Below are positions 27,068-37,748 of a stretch of DNA of 64,000 nucleotides, piece by piece. The stretch lies in NCBI GenBank assembly GCA_038147755.1, contig JAYQTS010000003.1, positions 186,001-250,000 of the forward strand. Reading direction: 5' to 3'. Each line of letters opens with the position of its first letter. Position 1 is the first letter of the stretch. The stretch comes from UBA5951 sp012269555 (GTDB taxonomy: Bacteria > Pseudomonadota > Alphaproteobacteria > Puniceispirillales > Puniceispirillaceae). The notes beneath the pieces were generated by a model. The model was not told where the DNA came from. It searched no databases and saw nothing but the letters and a program-made list of their open reading frames with translations. Both the position numbers and the translations under genes were made by a program.

Positions 27068-27472
27068 TTAGTCTGGATAGACTTCATATCCAGCCTCCTC
27101 TAGAGATCCCTTTCCAATCCAACCCCAGACAAGCACTACGTCTTCTTCACTGGTGTTTTTAAAACCATGCCATTGGTTTTTTGGTGTAAAGACGATATCA
27201 CCTTTCCGACCAGGCGTTTCTCCCCCATCATGGGTATACATAGTTCCTTGACCTGAAACTACAATCCAAAATTCGTCTACATGAAAATGGCGATGACGGT
27301 CATGCATTGCGCCCGGTGGCAATACGGTCCAACCTAAAAGAAAATCCTCGCTGTTATTACTTGCTTTATCAATTAAAAATTGAACCTGCATATCAACCCA
27401 GCCGTCCTCTTCTTTTAAGCCTCCGACCTTTGGGATATCTTCTAAATTAGTTACAAATTGATCAGTTATCAT
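27068..27472 (-). CDS. cupin-domain protein
   Basis: Small single-domain cupin (134 aa). Motif 1 HDRHRHFHVDEFWIVVSGQG has the metal-binding histidines and glutamate; motif 2 lies around GDIVFTPKNQWHGFKN with the last histidine. Specific reaction unknown (isomerase, dioxygenase or sensor). Its ATG overlaps the stop of the upstream dehydrogenase gene (ATGA), which indicates a two-gene operon and a shared pathway. Confidence 0.82.
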   Translation of the reverse strand: MITDQFVTNLEDIPKVGGLKEEDGWVDMQVQFLIDKASNNSEDFLLGWTVLPPGAMHDRHRHFHVDEFWIVVSGQGTMYTHDGGETPGRKGDIVFTPKNQWHGFKNTSEEDVVLVWGWIGKGSLEEAGYEVYPD

Positions 27473-28355
27473 TTTCTTACCCCATTCATTTTACAATATG
27501 CTTGATGAGCTACCACAAAATCATGATGCCCTAAACCCATGCCTTTAGATGCATTCATCATCTCATTTGCTGCGGCTGCTAGAGGGGCAGGAGAGGCTAG
27601 TAATTTTGCCTGTTCCAGCACAAGACTCATATCTTTCTGTTGCAAGGCTACATCAGCTAGAGCTTTTTCAGGCATTTTGCCCTCGAGAATAAAAGGTCCT
27701 CTATATGCCAGGACTGGGGAAGCTGCAACAGAATTTAAAATTGCTTCCACAGCTATTTCCCTATTTACACCCCCTTTCTCAGCCATAGCAACCGCTTCAC
27801 CAAAGGCTATCACTTCCACCATTAATAAAGAGTTAATTGCAAGTTTTGTCTGAACTGCTAATCCATTTTGTCCAATATATGAAACTTTTGGTCCAATACA
27901 TTTCAAAATCTCAAGGGAGTTTAAATATGCCTTTTTAGAGCCCCCAACCATTATAGATGCAGTTCCCTGTTTTACTGTGACAGGGCTCCCAGAAATAGGA
28001 GCATCGAGCATATTTAGTTCCTTGTTTTTAAATTCCATTGCTATTTCTCGGCTTACATCTGGTGAAATTGTGCTCATGTCCATATAAGCAGCGTTTTTAT
28101 CTAAGTTTTTATGATTCCGTCTTTTCCTGTCGCAATAGCTTTGACTGCATCACCATCTGTTACAATTGAAAGAACAAGCTGCGCTCCTTCACAAGCCTCT
28201 GCTGGCGTTCTAGCGAGCCCCATCCCAATTGATTCCAAATTATCTGATTTTCCAGGTGTTCGATTCCAACCAACTACCTTATGACCGCTCTCAATCAAAC
28301 GTGGAATAATAACCTGCCCCATGTCTCCTAAGCCGATGAACCCAATATTTGCCAT
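27469..28355 (-). CDS. NAD(P)-dependent beta-hydroxyacid dehydrogenase (3-hydroxyisobutyrate dehydrogenase family, one frameshift)
   Basis: Rossmann start IGFIGLGDMGQVIIPRLIESG and GWNRTPGK point to the HIBADH / 6PGDH-like family. Conserved substrate loop YMDMSTISPDVS, APISGSPVTVKQG and catalytic-lysine region GLAVQTKLAINSLLM follow. One lost A at 28106-28110 splits the gene; the next frame reads KNLDKNAAYMDMS without a gap, giving about 295 aa. Could be a tartronate, glyoxylate/succinate semialdehyde or hydroxyisobutyrate enzyme. Coupled to the cupin gene downstream. GAGGA precedes ATG 28355. Confidence 0.87.
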
Positions 28356-28473
28356 GTATATTCCTCTTATCTCTAGAATGAATTTTTTCCAAAATTTTAA
28401 AAAATTTTACTTGAAAAATCTGTAACTAAAATAGCTAAAAAATCATTCACTCTTTACACTAATATTTTTAAAT

Positions 28474-29034
28474 CTACATATTTGTAGATGCTAATGAAAA
28501 AGGCTTCAACTTACCGGTTTTGCTATTATAAGCAACAAAACCACCGCTAGTTACATTAACACCAGTAATAGCTGAAATTACAACCTGATGTGTGACCATT
28601 AAAATCAAAGATTCAGGCGGTTTTTCTTTTAAATAAGCTCTCAGTTTCAGGAGGGTTGCCTCTTTCTCTGCATGTCTTTGGTAAAATGAATTTAATCCAG
28701 AAAAAATTTCAACATCTCCAAGTTCCATTAATATAGCCGTATCATAGCATCGACACCACTGACTAGATAAAATTTTATCAATTTTAATTTTTGCTTTTGC
28801 CAGAGCAACGCCAATTTTAATTGCATGTTTTTTTCCCTCATCATTTAAGTTTCTCTGAGTATCACAATCAGAAAGCAAAAAGTTTTCTGGGTCTCCAATG
28901 CCTGGAGCTAGAGCGTGACGCATGAATAAAATATCAGCATCTACTGTTTTTATAGCTTTTTCTATGAGGTTTTCACTTATTGCATTTTGAGAAAATAGCA
29001 TAACTGTCAAAAAAGTTGCATAAAATTTTAGCAT
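28474..29034 (-). CDS. secreted histidine-phosphatase family protein
   Basis: 186 aa with a signal peptide (about 1-20, NAIS-EN). The phosphohistidine motif is LFMRHALAPG, then DCDTQRNLNDEGKKHA, SSQWCRCYDTA and the second histidine in VTHQVVIS. This is the branch of periplasmic phosphatases in the phosphoglycerate mutase superfamily. Substrate unknown. GGAG lies 8 bp before the ATG. It stands alone, divergent from the nuo operon. Confidence 0.82.
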   Translation of the reverse strand: MLKFYATFLTVMLFSQNAISENLIEKAIKTVDADILFMRHALAPGIGDPENFLLSDCDTQRNLNDEGKKHAIKIGVALAKAKIKIDKILSSQWCRCYDTAILMELGDVEIFSGLNSFYQRHAEKEATLLKLRAYLKEKPPESLILMVTHQVVISAITGVNVTSGGFVAYNSKTGKLKPFSLASTNM

Positions 29035-29301
29035 TATAATGCTCCAGCTATCAGAATTAAGCGACTATTTGAGATTCACTTTTTAAAAATGTACCTAGTG
29101 TTTCTATCTCTTCGTAGGATGTTTTATGAAGTTTTAGCATTTTTTAATATAAATAATGTTTTTTGAATTCTTCTAAAAAAACTTAATAATTTTTATTTAG
29201 TGAAAAAACGTTTAAACATGCTTGCATTTATTTGATGTGTAATCTATTCACTTGTTATTTATTCATATGAATTTGTGAGTTTAGTGGGGGTTAAATTTTA
29301 A

Positions 29302-29667
29302 ATGGATATGTATTTATCCGAATATTTGCCAATTGCTATTTTTCTGATAATCGCTGTGGGTCTGTCAGGTGCTTTTGTGCTTGGATCTGTGTTATTAGGG
29401 CGTAGCGAGCCAGACATAGAAAAGCTTACAGCATATGAATGTGGATTTGATGCCTTTAACGATTCTCGAAAGCCTTTTGACGTGCGATTTTATCTGGTTG
29501 CCATACTTTTCATAATATTTGATCTTGAGATTGCGTTTCTTTTCCCATGGGCAGTGGCGTTAGGAGAAATCGGTTTGTTTGGATTCTGGTCGATGATGAT
29601 TTTTTTAGCCGTTTTAACTATCGGATTCATTTATGAGTGGAAAAAAGGAGCGTTAGAATGGGAGTAA
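29302..29667 (+). CDS. nuoA: NADH-quinone oxidoreductase subunit A
   Basis: First gene of complex I. Three membrane helices, with KLTAYECGFDAFNDSRKPFDVRFYL and LFIIFDLEIAFLFPWA between them, are diagnostic. 121 aa. The tail overlaps the nuoB start. Complex I moves electrons from NADH to ubiquinone while pumping protons. Confidence 0.97.
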   Translation: MDMYLSEYLPIAIFLIIAVGLSGAFVLGSVLLGRSEPDIEKLTAYECGFDAFNDSRKPFDVRFYLVAILFIIFDLEIAFLFPWAVALGEIGLFGFWSMMIFLAVLTIGFIYEWKKGALEWE

Positions 29668-30206
29668 TTCCGTCTCACATAGATAAGCCTATTCTACCTG
29701 GCAATGAACAAGATAAGATTTTAAACGCAGTCAGTGATGAAATTGTTAATAGGGGGTTTGTAATTGCTAGTGCAGACAAACTTTTTAATTGGGCAAGGTC
29801 AGGCTCCTTGTGGCCTATGACCTTTGGTTTAGCTTGTTGTGCAGTGGAAATGATGCATTCCGCAGCAAGTAGATATGATATGGACCGTTATGGGATGCTC
29901 TTTAGGCCAAGTCCTAGACAGTCAGACGTGATGATTGTTGCTGGAACTTTAACGAATAAAATGGCTCCTGCATTACGACGAGTGTATGACCAAATGCCTG
30001 AGCCAAGATGGGTTTTATCAATGGGTTCATGTGCCAATGGGGGCGGTTATTATCACTACTCTTATGCGGTCGTTCGTGGTTGTGACCGTGTGGTTCCAGT
30101 TGATGTTTATGTGCCTGGCTGTCCTCCTACCGCTGAAGCCCTTATTTACGGACTTTTGCAGTTGCAGAAAAAAATAAGACGAACAGAAACTATTTCTCGA
30201 AAATAA
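29658..30206 (+). CDS. nuoB: NADH-quinone oxidoreductase subunit B
   Basis: Holds the terminal [4Fe-4S] cluster N2. Cluster cysteines are seen in GLACCAVEMMHSAASRYD, GSCANGGGYY and YVPGCPPTAEALIYGL. AAGGAG at 29645-29650 selects ATG 29658 (182 aa) rather than the in-frame GTG at 29637 inside nuoA. Confidence 0.97.
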   Translation: MGVIPSHIDKPILPGNEQDKILNAVSDEIVNRGFVIASADKLFNWARSGSLWPMTFGLACCAVEMMHSAASRYDMDRYGMLFRPSPRQSDVMIVAGTLTNKMAPALRRVYDQMPEPRWVLSMGSCANGGGYYHYSYAVVRGCDRVVPVDVYVPGCPPTAEALIYGLLQLQKKIRRTETISRK

Positions 30207-30243
30207 TTTTAAATTCAAATTTGGCTTTTAAGGTTTTATTTCA

Positions 30244-30917
30244 GTGAACAAAGAAGACACTTTAAATGAAAACACATCAAATATAGATGAAGATTTCTCA
30301 TTTGAGAGGTCTGTGTCAAAGTTGTTAGCCAATTTGGCTGAACGTGTTCAATCAATTAACGGACAGTTAGTGTATAGATGTGTATTAGATAAATTATTTG
30401 AAACATTAGTCTTGTTGAAAAATACTGAAACACTAAGTTTTAGTCAGTTAACCGATCTTACCGCCGTAGATTACCCTGACAGGATACAGCGTTTTGAGCT
30501 TGTTTACCAACTTTTATCTATAGAGAATAATAAGCGAGTTCGATCATCTGCCCCATCGATGATGGGCAAATAGTCCCGTCTATTACCAGCATTTACAAAT
30601 CTGCAGAATGGCCAGAAAGAGAAGTTTGGGATATGTATGGATTGTTTTTCTCAGACCATCCTGATCTTAGGAGATTGCTTACCGATTATGGATTTGAAGG
30701 TCACCCTCTTAGAAAAGATTTTCCTTTAACAGGATATGTCGAAGCAAGATATGACGACATTGAAAAGCGCGTAGCATACCAGCCTGTTCAACTTACACAA
30801 GAGTATAGGGATTTCGATTTTTTAAGTCCATGGGAGGGTGACCAAGAACTTGTTTATTCCTCTTTAAATAGAATAGGAGATGTTAAAATAGGACCTGGTG
30901 AGGGGGGAGATGCATAG
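30244..30917 (+). CDS. nuoC: NADH-quinone oxidoreductase subunit C (one frameshift)
   Basis: Connecting-module subunit (30 kDa homologue). From GTG 30244 the frame runs through DLTAVDYPDRIQRFELVYQLLS and then stops at 30573. One missing base near 30541-30543 restores CPIDDGQIVPSITSIYKSAE and then WPEREVWDMYGLFF, HPDLRRLLTDYGFEGHP and the C-terminal LTQEYRDFDF. The repaired protein has 224 aa. An indispensable partner of NuoD, so the shift is read as an assembly error. Confidence 0.95.
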
Positions 30918-30919
30918 TT

Positions 30920-32098
30920 ATGAGTGAAATGCAAATTAGGCCATTAACACTCAATTTCGGACCACAACATCCAGCTGCACATGGAGTGCTTAGGCTTGTT
31001 CTTGAAATGGATGGTGAGGTAATACAAAGAGCTGATCCGCATGTAGGCCTTCTTCATCGAGGTACTGAAAAGTTGATTGAACAGAAAACATATTTACAAG
31101 CTCTTCCATACTTTGACCGGTTGGATTATGTATCGCCAATGAATCAGGAACATGTTTGGGCTCTTTCTATTGAAAAATCGTTACAAATTGAAGTTCCTAG
31201 AAGAGCCCAGCTTATTAGGGTAATGTTTTGTGAAATTGGCCGAATTCTGAATCATCTCTTGAACCTTACAACTTTTGCAATTGACGTAGGCGCTATGACA
31301 CCTTTGTTGTGGGGTTTTGAAGAAAGAGAAAAGCTAATGGAATTTTGTGAACGCGCATCTGGAGCAAGATTGCATGCCGCATATTTTCGTCCTGGCGGCG
31401 TTCATCAAGATATACCAGATGGACTAGCAGAAGATATTTTGATTTGGTGCGATAAATTTCCTCAATTTATTGCTGATTTAGAGACGTTATTAACAGATAA
31501 TCGGATTTTCAAACAACGAACAGTTGATATTGGAATTTTGAAATCAGAACAGGCGCTTGATTTGGGAATGAGTGGTCCCGTTATACGTGCCTCTGGGATA
31601 GCATGGGATTTGAGAAAATCAAATCCATATGATGCGTATGAGGAAATGAATTTTGATATACCTGTTGGAAAAACAGGTGATTGTTATGCGAGGTATTTAG
31701 TTCGTGTCGAGGAAATGAAGCAATCTTTATCAATTATCAAGCAGGCTATAAATAAAATGGAGCCAGGGCCAGTTCTTGCACAAAATAATAAAATTACACC
31801 TCCTCGTCGTAGTGATATGAAGATGTCTATGGAGTCTTTAATACATCATTTCAAAATTTATACGGAAGGCTTTCATATTCCTGCATCAGAGAGTTATACG
31901 GCTGTGGAGGCTCCAAAAGGAGAATTCGGAGTATATTTAGTTTCCGATGGCAGTAATAAGCCATATCGTTGCAAAATCAGGGCGCCAGGCTACTTTTTTA
32001 TGGCTGCAGTAGATGAGATGTCGAGAGGACATATGTTAGCAGACTCTGTTGCAATCATTGGTTCTTTAGATGTTGTATTTGGTGAGATAGATAGATGA
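30920..32098 (+). CDS. nuoD: NADH-quinone oxidoreductase subunit D
   Basis: 49-kDa homologue forming the quinone site with NuoB. NFGPQHPAAHGVLRLVLEMD, HVGLLHRGTEKLIE, LPYFDRLDYVSPMNQEH and the C-terminal VFGEIDR are all present. 392 aa, complete. Its stop overlaps the nuoE ATG by four bases. Confidence 0.98.
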   Translation: MSEMQIRPLTLNFGPQHPAAHGVLRLVLEMDGEVIQRADPHVGLLHRGTEKLIEQKTYLQALPYFDRLDYVSPMNQEHVWALSIEKSLQIEVPRRAQLIRVMFCEIGRILNHLLNLTTFAIDVGAMTPLLWGFEEREKLMEFCERASGARLHAAYFRPGGVHQDIPDGLAEDILIWCDKFPQFIADLETLLTDNRIFKQRTVDIGILKSEQALDLGMSGPVIRASGIAWDLRKSNPYDAYEEMNFDIPVGKTGDCYARYLVRVEEMKQSLSIIKQAINKMEPGPVLAQNNKITPPRRSDMKMSMESLIHHFKIYTEGFHIPASESYTAVEAPKGEFGVYLVSDGSNKPYRCKIRAPGYFFMAAVDEMSRGHMLADSVAIIGSLDVVFGEIDR

Positions 32099-32775
32099 GC
32101 ATTCATGATTTAGTTGCAGAAAATCAGCCGGAAAGTTTCGTATTTTCAGCGGAGAATGAGGCTCTAATAAAGAAGATTATTGCAAAATACCCAAACGGTA
32201 AGCAGTCATCTGCAGTTATGCCATTACTTGATCTGGCTCAGAAGCAAAATGATAACTGGATCCCAATGAAAGCGATCGAGAAAATAGCAGAGTTGCTTGG
32301 AATGGCAAGAATTAGAGTGCTTGAGGTAGCCAGTTTTTATACAATGTACAATTTAAAACCTGTTGGAAAATATTTTCTTCAACTGTGTGGAACAACACCG
32401 TGCATGTTAAGAGGTTCAGACGACATTGCGCGTTGTATAAAAGATAAATTAGGAATTGTGTCTGGCGAAAGCACAGAAGATGGCAAATTTAGTGTTTTAG
32501 AAGTTGAATGTCTTGGGGCTTGCGTTAATGCACCTATAGTTCAAGTAAATGATGATTTTTATGAAGATCTCGATTATGACTCAATGGAAGTTTTAATTGA
32601 TTCGCTGAGTAATAATACACCTTTACCGCTGGGTTCAGCAAAAGGTCGTTCTGGCTCGCAGGCTGAAACAGGGCCAACTTCATTAATCAAAATGAAAAGT
32701 AAATCAGCTAAATTAAAATCATCAATTAAATCAAAAAAAGTATCTGTTGTTTCAGCTGAAAAAGCTAGGAGCTAA
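32095..32775 (+). CDS. nuoE: NADH-quinone oxidoreductase subunit E
   Basis: 24-kDa homologue with the [2Fe-2S] cluster N1a. Ligand cysteines lie in CGTTPCMLRG and ECLGACVNAPIVQVND. The last 45 residues are a serine- and lysine-rich tail, a common extension in Alphaproteobacteria. 226 aa. Thioredoxin-like fold from about residue 85. Confidence 0.97.
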   Translation: MSIHDLVAENQPESFVFSAENEALIKKIIAKYPNGKQSSAVMPLLDLAQKQNDNWIPMKAIEKIAELLGMARIRVLEVASFYTMYNLKPVGKYFLQLCGTTPCMLRGSDDIARCIKDKLGIVSGESTEDGKFSVLEVECLGACVNAPIVQVNDDFYEDLDYDSMEVLIDSLSNNTPLPLGSAKGRSGSQAETGPTSLIKMKSKSAKLKSSIKSKKVSVVSAEKARS

Positions 32776-32779
32776 GTCG

Positions 32780-34066
32780 ATGTTGAATGATAAAGATCGT
32801 ATTTTTACAAATATTTATGGCTGGCAAGAACCAAATTTGAAAGCTGCTAAAAAACGTGGTGACTGGAACAATACCAAAGAAATTCTTAATCTTGGGCACG
32901 ATGAGATTATAGAGAAAATTAAACATTCTGGTTTGCGTGGGCGTGGTGGTGCCGGATTTCCAACAGGTATTAAATGGTCTTTTATGCCAAAAGAAGTTAC
33001 TAATAGGCCTCATTATTTGGTTGTTAACGCGGATGAATCTGAGCCTGGAACATGCAAAGATAGAGATATTTTAAGAAATGAACCTCATAAATTAATCGAA
33101 GGTTGCCTTGTTGCTGGTTTTGCTATGAGGGCTCACGTAGCCTATATTTATATAAGAGGTGAATTTGTTAATGAATATAGAGTTTTACAAAGTGCAATTG
33201 ATGAGTGTTATGAAGAGGGGCTGCTTGGTAGTAACGCTGTAAACTCAGGTTGGTCATTTGATGTGTTTCTCCACCGAGGAGCGGGGGCATATATATGCGG
33301 TGAAGAAACAGCATTATTAGAGTCTTTGGAAGGTAAAAAAGGTCAACCAAGGTTGAAGCCACCTTTTCCGGCTGGTGTTGGACTTTATGGGTGCCCTACA
33401 ACAGTAAATAACGTTGAGTCTATTGCTGTGGCGCCTACCATTCTTAGGCGGGGAGCAGAGTGGTTTTCTGCACTTGGCAAAGAAAACAATACCGGCACTA
33501 AGTTATTTTGTATCTCAGGCCATGTGAATTCACCATGTAATGTAGAAGAAGAAATGGGTATTCCATTAAAAGAGCTTATAGAAAAACATGCTGGTGGTGT
33601 GCGTGGAGGATGGGAAAATTTATTAGCTATCATTCCAGGGGGCTCATCTACCCCGTTAATCACCAAAGATGTTTGTGATAATATAACAATGGATTTTGAT
33701 TCATTAAAAGCTGCTGGAACTGGTCTTGGAACAGCTGGTATAATTGTGATGGATAAAAGCACAGATATCATTCGGGCAATCAGTAGGCTTTCATACTTTT
33801 ATAAACACGAGAGTTGTGGCCAGTGTACTCCATGTAGGGAAGGCACTGGGTGGATGTGGCGTATGATGGATAGGTTAGTTAGAGGGCAAGCTGAACCTCA
33901 TGAAATTGATACTTTGTTCGAAATAACAAAGCAGGTTGAGGGACATACCATATGTGCTTTAGGTGATGCAGCTGCTTGGCCAATACAAGGATTAATTAAA
34001 AATTTTCGTCCTGAAATTGAGAGGCGGATACAAATAAATAAAACAGTTACAGAAGCAGCAGAATAG
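32780..34066 (+). CDS. nuoF: NADH-quinone oxidoreductase subunit F
   Basis: 51-kDa homologue, site of NADH oxidation with FMN and cluster N3. GRGGAGFPTGIKW, VVNADESEPGTCKDRDILR and GAGAYICGEETALLES bind FMN/NADH; SCGQCTPCREGTGWM and the later cysteine in HTICALGDAAAWP bind the cluster. ATG 32780 follows AGGAG by 8 bp; an earlier GTG at 32747 lies inside nuoE. 428 aa. Confidence 0.97.
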   Translation: MLNDKDRIFTNIYGWQEPNLKAAKKRGDWNNTKEILNLGHDEIIEKIKHSGLRGRGGAGFPTGIKWSFMPKEVTNRPHYLVVNADESEPGTCKDRDILRNEPHKLIEGCLVAGFAMRAHVAYIYIRGEFVNEYRVLQSAIDECYEEGLLGSNAVNSGWSFDVFLHRGAGAYICGEETALLESLEGKKGQPRLKPPFPAGVGLYGCPTTVNNVESIAVAPTILRRGAEWFSALGKENNTGTKLFCISGHVNSPCNVEEEMGIPLKELIEKHAGGVRGGWENLLAIIPGGSSTPLITKDVCDNITMDFDSLKAAGTGLGTAGIIVMDKSTDIIRAISRLSYFYKHESCGQCTPCREGTGWMWRMMDRLVRGQAEPHEIDTLFEITKQVEGHTICALGDAAAWPIQGLIKNFRPEIERRIQINKTVTEAAE

Positions 34067-34077
34067 AGACTAAACAA

Positions 34078-36138
34078 ATGCCTAAACTTACGGTTAATTC
34101 GATTGAAGTTGAAGTTGAACAAGGAGCTAGTGTTTTGCAGGCCTGTGAGGAGGCAGGTTTTGAAATCCCGCGCTTTTGTTACCATGAAAGACTTTCTATT
34201 GCAGGTAATTGCCGTATGTGTCTTGTTGATATGGAACGTTCACCTAAACCTATTGCAAGCTGTGCGATGCCTGCTTCTGATGGAATGGTTATTGATACTC
34301 AATCTGAAAGGGTAAAAAAGGCACGTGAAGGTGTTATGGAATTTTTACTATTAAATCACCCGCTTGATTGCCCAATTTGTGACCAGGGTGGTGAATGTGA
34401 TCTTCAAGATCAGGCAATGGGATATGGCCAAGATGGTTCTCGTTACAAAGAATCAAAAAGAGCTGTTGAAGAAAAACAAATGGGTCCATTAATAAAAACA
34501 ATAATGACAAGGTGTATTCATTGCACTAGGATGTGTCCGCTTTGCTACTGAGGTTGCGGGTGTTCCAGACCTAGGTGCTATCGGTAGGGGAGAACAGGTA
34601 GAAATAACAACTTACTTAGAAAAAACTATTGCATCCGAGTTAAGTGCTAATGTTATTGATTTGTGTCCTGTTGGGGCGCTTACCAGTAAACCATATGCTT
34701 TTATTTCTAGGCCCTGGGAACTTAGCAAAACAGAATCTGTTGATGTAATGGATGCACAAGGATCTAATATCCGAATTGATTCCAGAGGCAATCAGGTATT
34801 ACGAGTGATGCCCCGTCTCAATGAAGACGTAAATGAAGAATGGATATCAGATAAAGCCCGATTTTCTATTGACGGTCTTAAGAATCAAAGGCTAGACAGG
34901 CCATACGTTAAGGGCGCTAATGGTAAACTTGAACCTGCAAGCTGGGACATGGCCTTTGACGTAATTGCAAAAAAAATTAAGAAAGTTAAGCCAAGTAATT
35001 TTGGTGTTATTGCTGGTGATCAGGTGGATGCCGAAACAATGTTTGCCATGAAGCTATTTATGGAAAAAATAGGTTCTCCTCACATAGACTGTAGGCAAGA
35101 TGGTGTGGATATCACTGGTAGTTCTCGAACAGAATATTTATTTAATTCTACAATAGCAGGAATTGATGAGGCAGATGCGATATTAATTATTGGTAGCAAT
35201 CCGAGATTCGAAGCGCCTGTGATGAATGCCCGTATTAGGAAACGTTATTTAGTTGGAGAAATTCCTATTGCTTATATCGGTCAGGAAATCGATTTAACAT
35301 ATCCTGCTGATTTTCTGGGAAGTCAGGCATCATTATTGAAAAAAATCGCTGAGGGACAACACCCTTTTTGTAAAAATCTTAAACAAGCCCAAAATCCTAT
35401 GTTAATAGTTGGTAACGGCCTTTTATCTCGTGATGATACAAAATCTTTGCTGAATTATATTTCAGAAATTATTAAAAATTTGATGTTGTGCATAAACGAT
35501 GGAATGGGTTTAATGTTTTGCATAGTGCAGCATCGCGTGTAGCTGGACTTGACATTGGTTTTTTGCCTGGAAAATCAGGAAAGTCTGCTAAGAGGATGCT
35601 TTCTGATGCGTCAAGTTCAAAGATGGGTATGATTTGGCTATTGGGAGCCGATGAAATTGACACGAGGGCAATTAGGAATACCTTTGTTGTTTATCAAGGT
35701 CACCATGGTGATGTAGGGGCGCATTGTGCAGATGTCATACTGCCAGGTGCGGCCTACACTGAAAAAAATGGTTTATATGTTAATTTTGAAGGCCGCGTGC
35801 AAGAAGCAAGGCGTGCTATATTCCCCCCTGGCGAAGCTAAAGATGATTGGTCAATTATAAGGGCATTTTCTGGTTTTTTTGGGCACCCTTTAGGGTTTGA
35901 TAATCATGATGCTTGTCGTCAAATGCTTATATCACACTTTCCCCATTTTGGCGAAATTGGCAAGATTTATAAGTCAAGGTGGAAAAAAATTGGAAGGCCA
36001 GGAAAAATTTCTGATGTCCCTATAAGTCCAGTCTTAAAAGAATATTATATGACTTGTCCAATTAGTAGGTCATCAGAAACTATGGCTGAAAGTAGAACAT
36101 CTCGAGAAAATCTTGGAAAACCGATAGCCGCTGAATAG
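34078..36138 (+). CDS. nuoG: NADH-quinone oxidoreductase subunit G (two frameshifts)
   Basis: 75-kDa homologue with several Fe-S clusters. N-terminal 2Fe-2S ferredoxin cysteines (PRFCYHERLSIAGNCRMC) and CPICDQGGECDLQDQAM are intact. The frame then breaks: one extra base near 34530 (TRCIHCTR-CVRFATEVAG once corrected), and one missing base in AAAAA at about 35473-35477 before FDVVHKRWNGFNVLH. The molybdopterin-oxidoreductase-like domain ends KPIAAE at 36138. Net 686 aa, the normal length. Both shifts are best read as assembly indels. Confidence 0.95.
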
Positions 36139-36146
36139 GATACTTA

Positions 36147-37178
36147 ATGATTGGTTTTGAATTAAAATTTTTTATGGAACTCGGCTGGATAGTGCTTCAG
36201 ATTTTTGCGGTTATTGTTCCTCTTTTGATTAGTGTTGCATATTTAACTCTTGCCGAAAGAAGAGTAATCGGCTTCATGCAATTACGAAAAGGGCCAAATG
36301 TCGTAGGGCCGTTCGGGTTGTTACAGCCTTTTGCTGACGCTTTAAAGTTACTTTCAAAAGAAACAATTTTGCCTGCAGGCGCTGATAAAGTCACTTTTAT
36401 TATCGCGCCTATGCTTACTTTCGTATTAGCATTGGTAGCTTGGGCCGTGATACCCTTTGGAAAATCTCTTGTGATAGCCGATATTAATGTGGGTATTCTA
36501 TACTTATTCGCAATTTCATCTCTCGGCGTTTATGGAGTTATTATGGCTGGATGGGCTAGTAACTCTAAATACGCGTTTTTAGGTGCCCTTCGTTCTGCTG
36601 CTCAAATGGTATCTTATGAAGTTTCAATGGGTTTAGTAATAATAAATGTTTTACTATGTGTAGGCTCTCTTAATTTATCTGATATTATTGAAGCACAAAA
36701 AACGGTTTGGTTCGCGCTGCCTCTTTTCCCAATGTTCATTGTATTCTTCATATCAACATTGGCGGAAACTAATAGAGCACCTTTTGACTTACCAGAGGGT
36801 GAGTCAGAATTAGTTGCTGGTTACTTTGTTGAATATAGCTCCATGAGCTTTGCTTTATTTTTTCTAGGTGAATATGCAAATATGATATTGATGAGTGCTA
36901 TGACAACTATCTTGTTTCTAGGTGGGTGGTTACCTCCTTTTGATATTTATCCATTAAATGTAATCCCTGGCCCAATATGGTTTATTTTAAAAATTTCTCT
37001 TGTTTTGTTTGTTTTTCTTTGGATGAGAGCAACCACGCCTAGATACAGGTACGACCAATTAATGCGCCTTGGATGGAAAATTTTTCTTCCGTTTTCGCTT
37101 CTTTGGGTTGTTTTAACAGCTGGGTTTTTAATAAGTTTTGATATGTTGCCTGATGCTTTAGGGCATGAACTACAATAG
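36147..37178 (+). CDS. nuoH: NADH-quinone oxidoreductase subunit H
   Basis: Eight-helix membrane subunit at the quinone channel. AERRVIGFMQLRKGPNVVGP, ETNRAPFDLPEGESELVAG and RATTPRYRYDQLMRLGWK are signatures. 343 aa, complete. Confidence 0.98.
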   Translation: MIGFELKFFMELGWIVLQIFAVIVPLLISVAYLTLAERRVIGFMQLRKGPNVVGPFGLLQPFADALKLLSKETILPAGADKVTFIIAPMLTFVLALVAWAVIPFGKSLVIADINVGILYLFAISSLGVYGVIMAGWASNSKYAFLGALRSAAQMVSYEVSMGLVIINVLLCVGSLNLSDIIEAQKTVWFALPLFPMFIVFFISTLAETNRAPFDLPEGESELVAGYFVEYSSMSFALFFLGEYANMILMSAMTTILFLGGWLPPFDIYPLNVIPGPIWFILKISLVLFVFLWMRATTPRYRYDQLMRLGWKIFLPFSLLWVVLTAGFLISFDMLPDALGHELQ

Positions 37179-37188
37179 GAGTTTATTT

Positions 37189-37676
37189 ATGCAAGCTGCC
37201 ATAAACGCGATAAGATCTTTTCTATTGCTTGAAATACTTCAAGGTTTAGCCCTCACATTGAAGTATTTCTTTAAGCCAAAAGTTACTTTGAATTATCCAT
37301 TTGAGAAAGGTTTTTGTCTCCTCGTTTTCGAGGTGAACATGCACTCAGGCGTTACGCAAATGGCGAAGAGAGATGTATTGCGTGTAAACTATGTGAAGCT
37401 GTTTGTCCAGCTCAAGCTATTACCATAGAGGCTGAGCCTAGAGAAGATGGTTCACGACGGACTACTAGATATGATATCGATATGACCAAATGTATTTATT
37501 GTGGATTTTGCCAAGAAGCATGTCCTGTGGATGCTATCGTAGAGGGGCCAAACTTTGAATTTGCTACTGAAACTCGTGAAGAGCTTTTTTACGACAAAGA
37601 AAAACTTCTTGCCAACGGAGACCGGTGGGAGGGAGAAATTGCTCGTAATTTAGCATTAGATGCAAAGTGGAGATAA
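37189..37676 (+). CDS. nuoI: NADH-quinone oxidoreductase subunit I (one frameshift)
   Basis: Carries clusters N6a and N6b. From ATG 37189 (AGGAG upstream) the frame reads to YPFEKG; one missing T in TTTTT at 37311-37315 then restores LSPRFRGEHALRRY and both cysteine sets, ERCIACKLCEAVCPAQA and KCIYCGFCQEACPVDA. Corrected length is 162 aa, as usual. Essential for complex I, so assembly error is likely. Confidence 0.95.
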
Positions 37677-37748
37677 TCTATAAAATTCAATAATTAACGC
37701 ATGTGTTTTAATATTGATTCAAAGTAAATTTGGGTATGGAAACTAAAA

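Noticed and set aside
34500..35500. Programmed frameshifting or recoding as an explanation for the nuoG and similar breaks
   Set aside because: Shifts go both ways, sit in different runs, lack common stimulatory structures and affect unrelated genes; sequence error is simpler.
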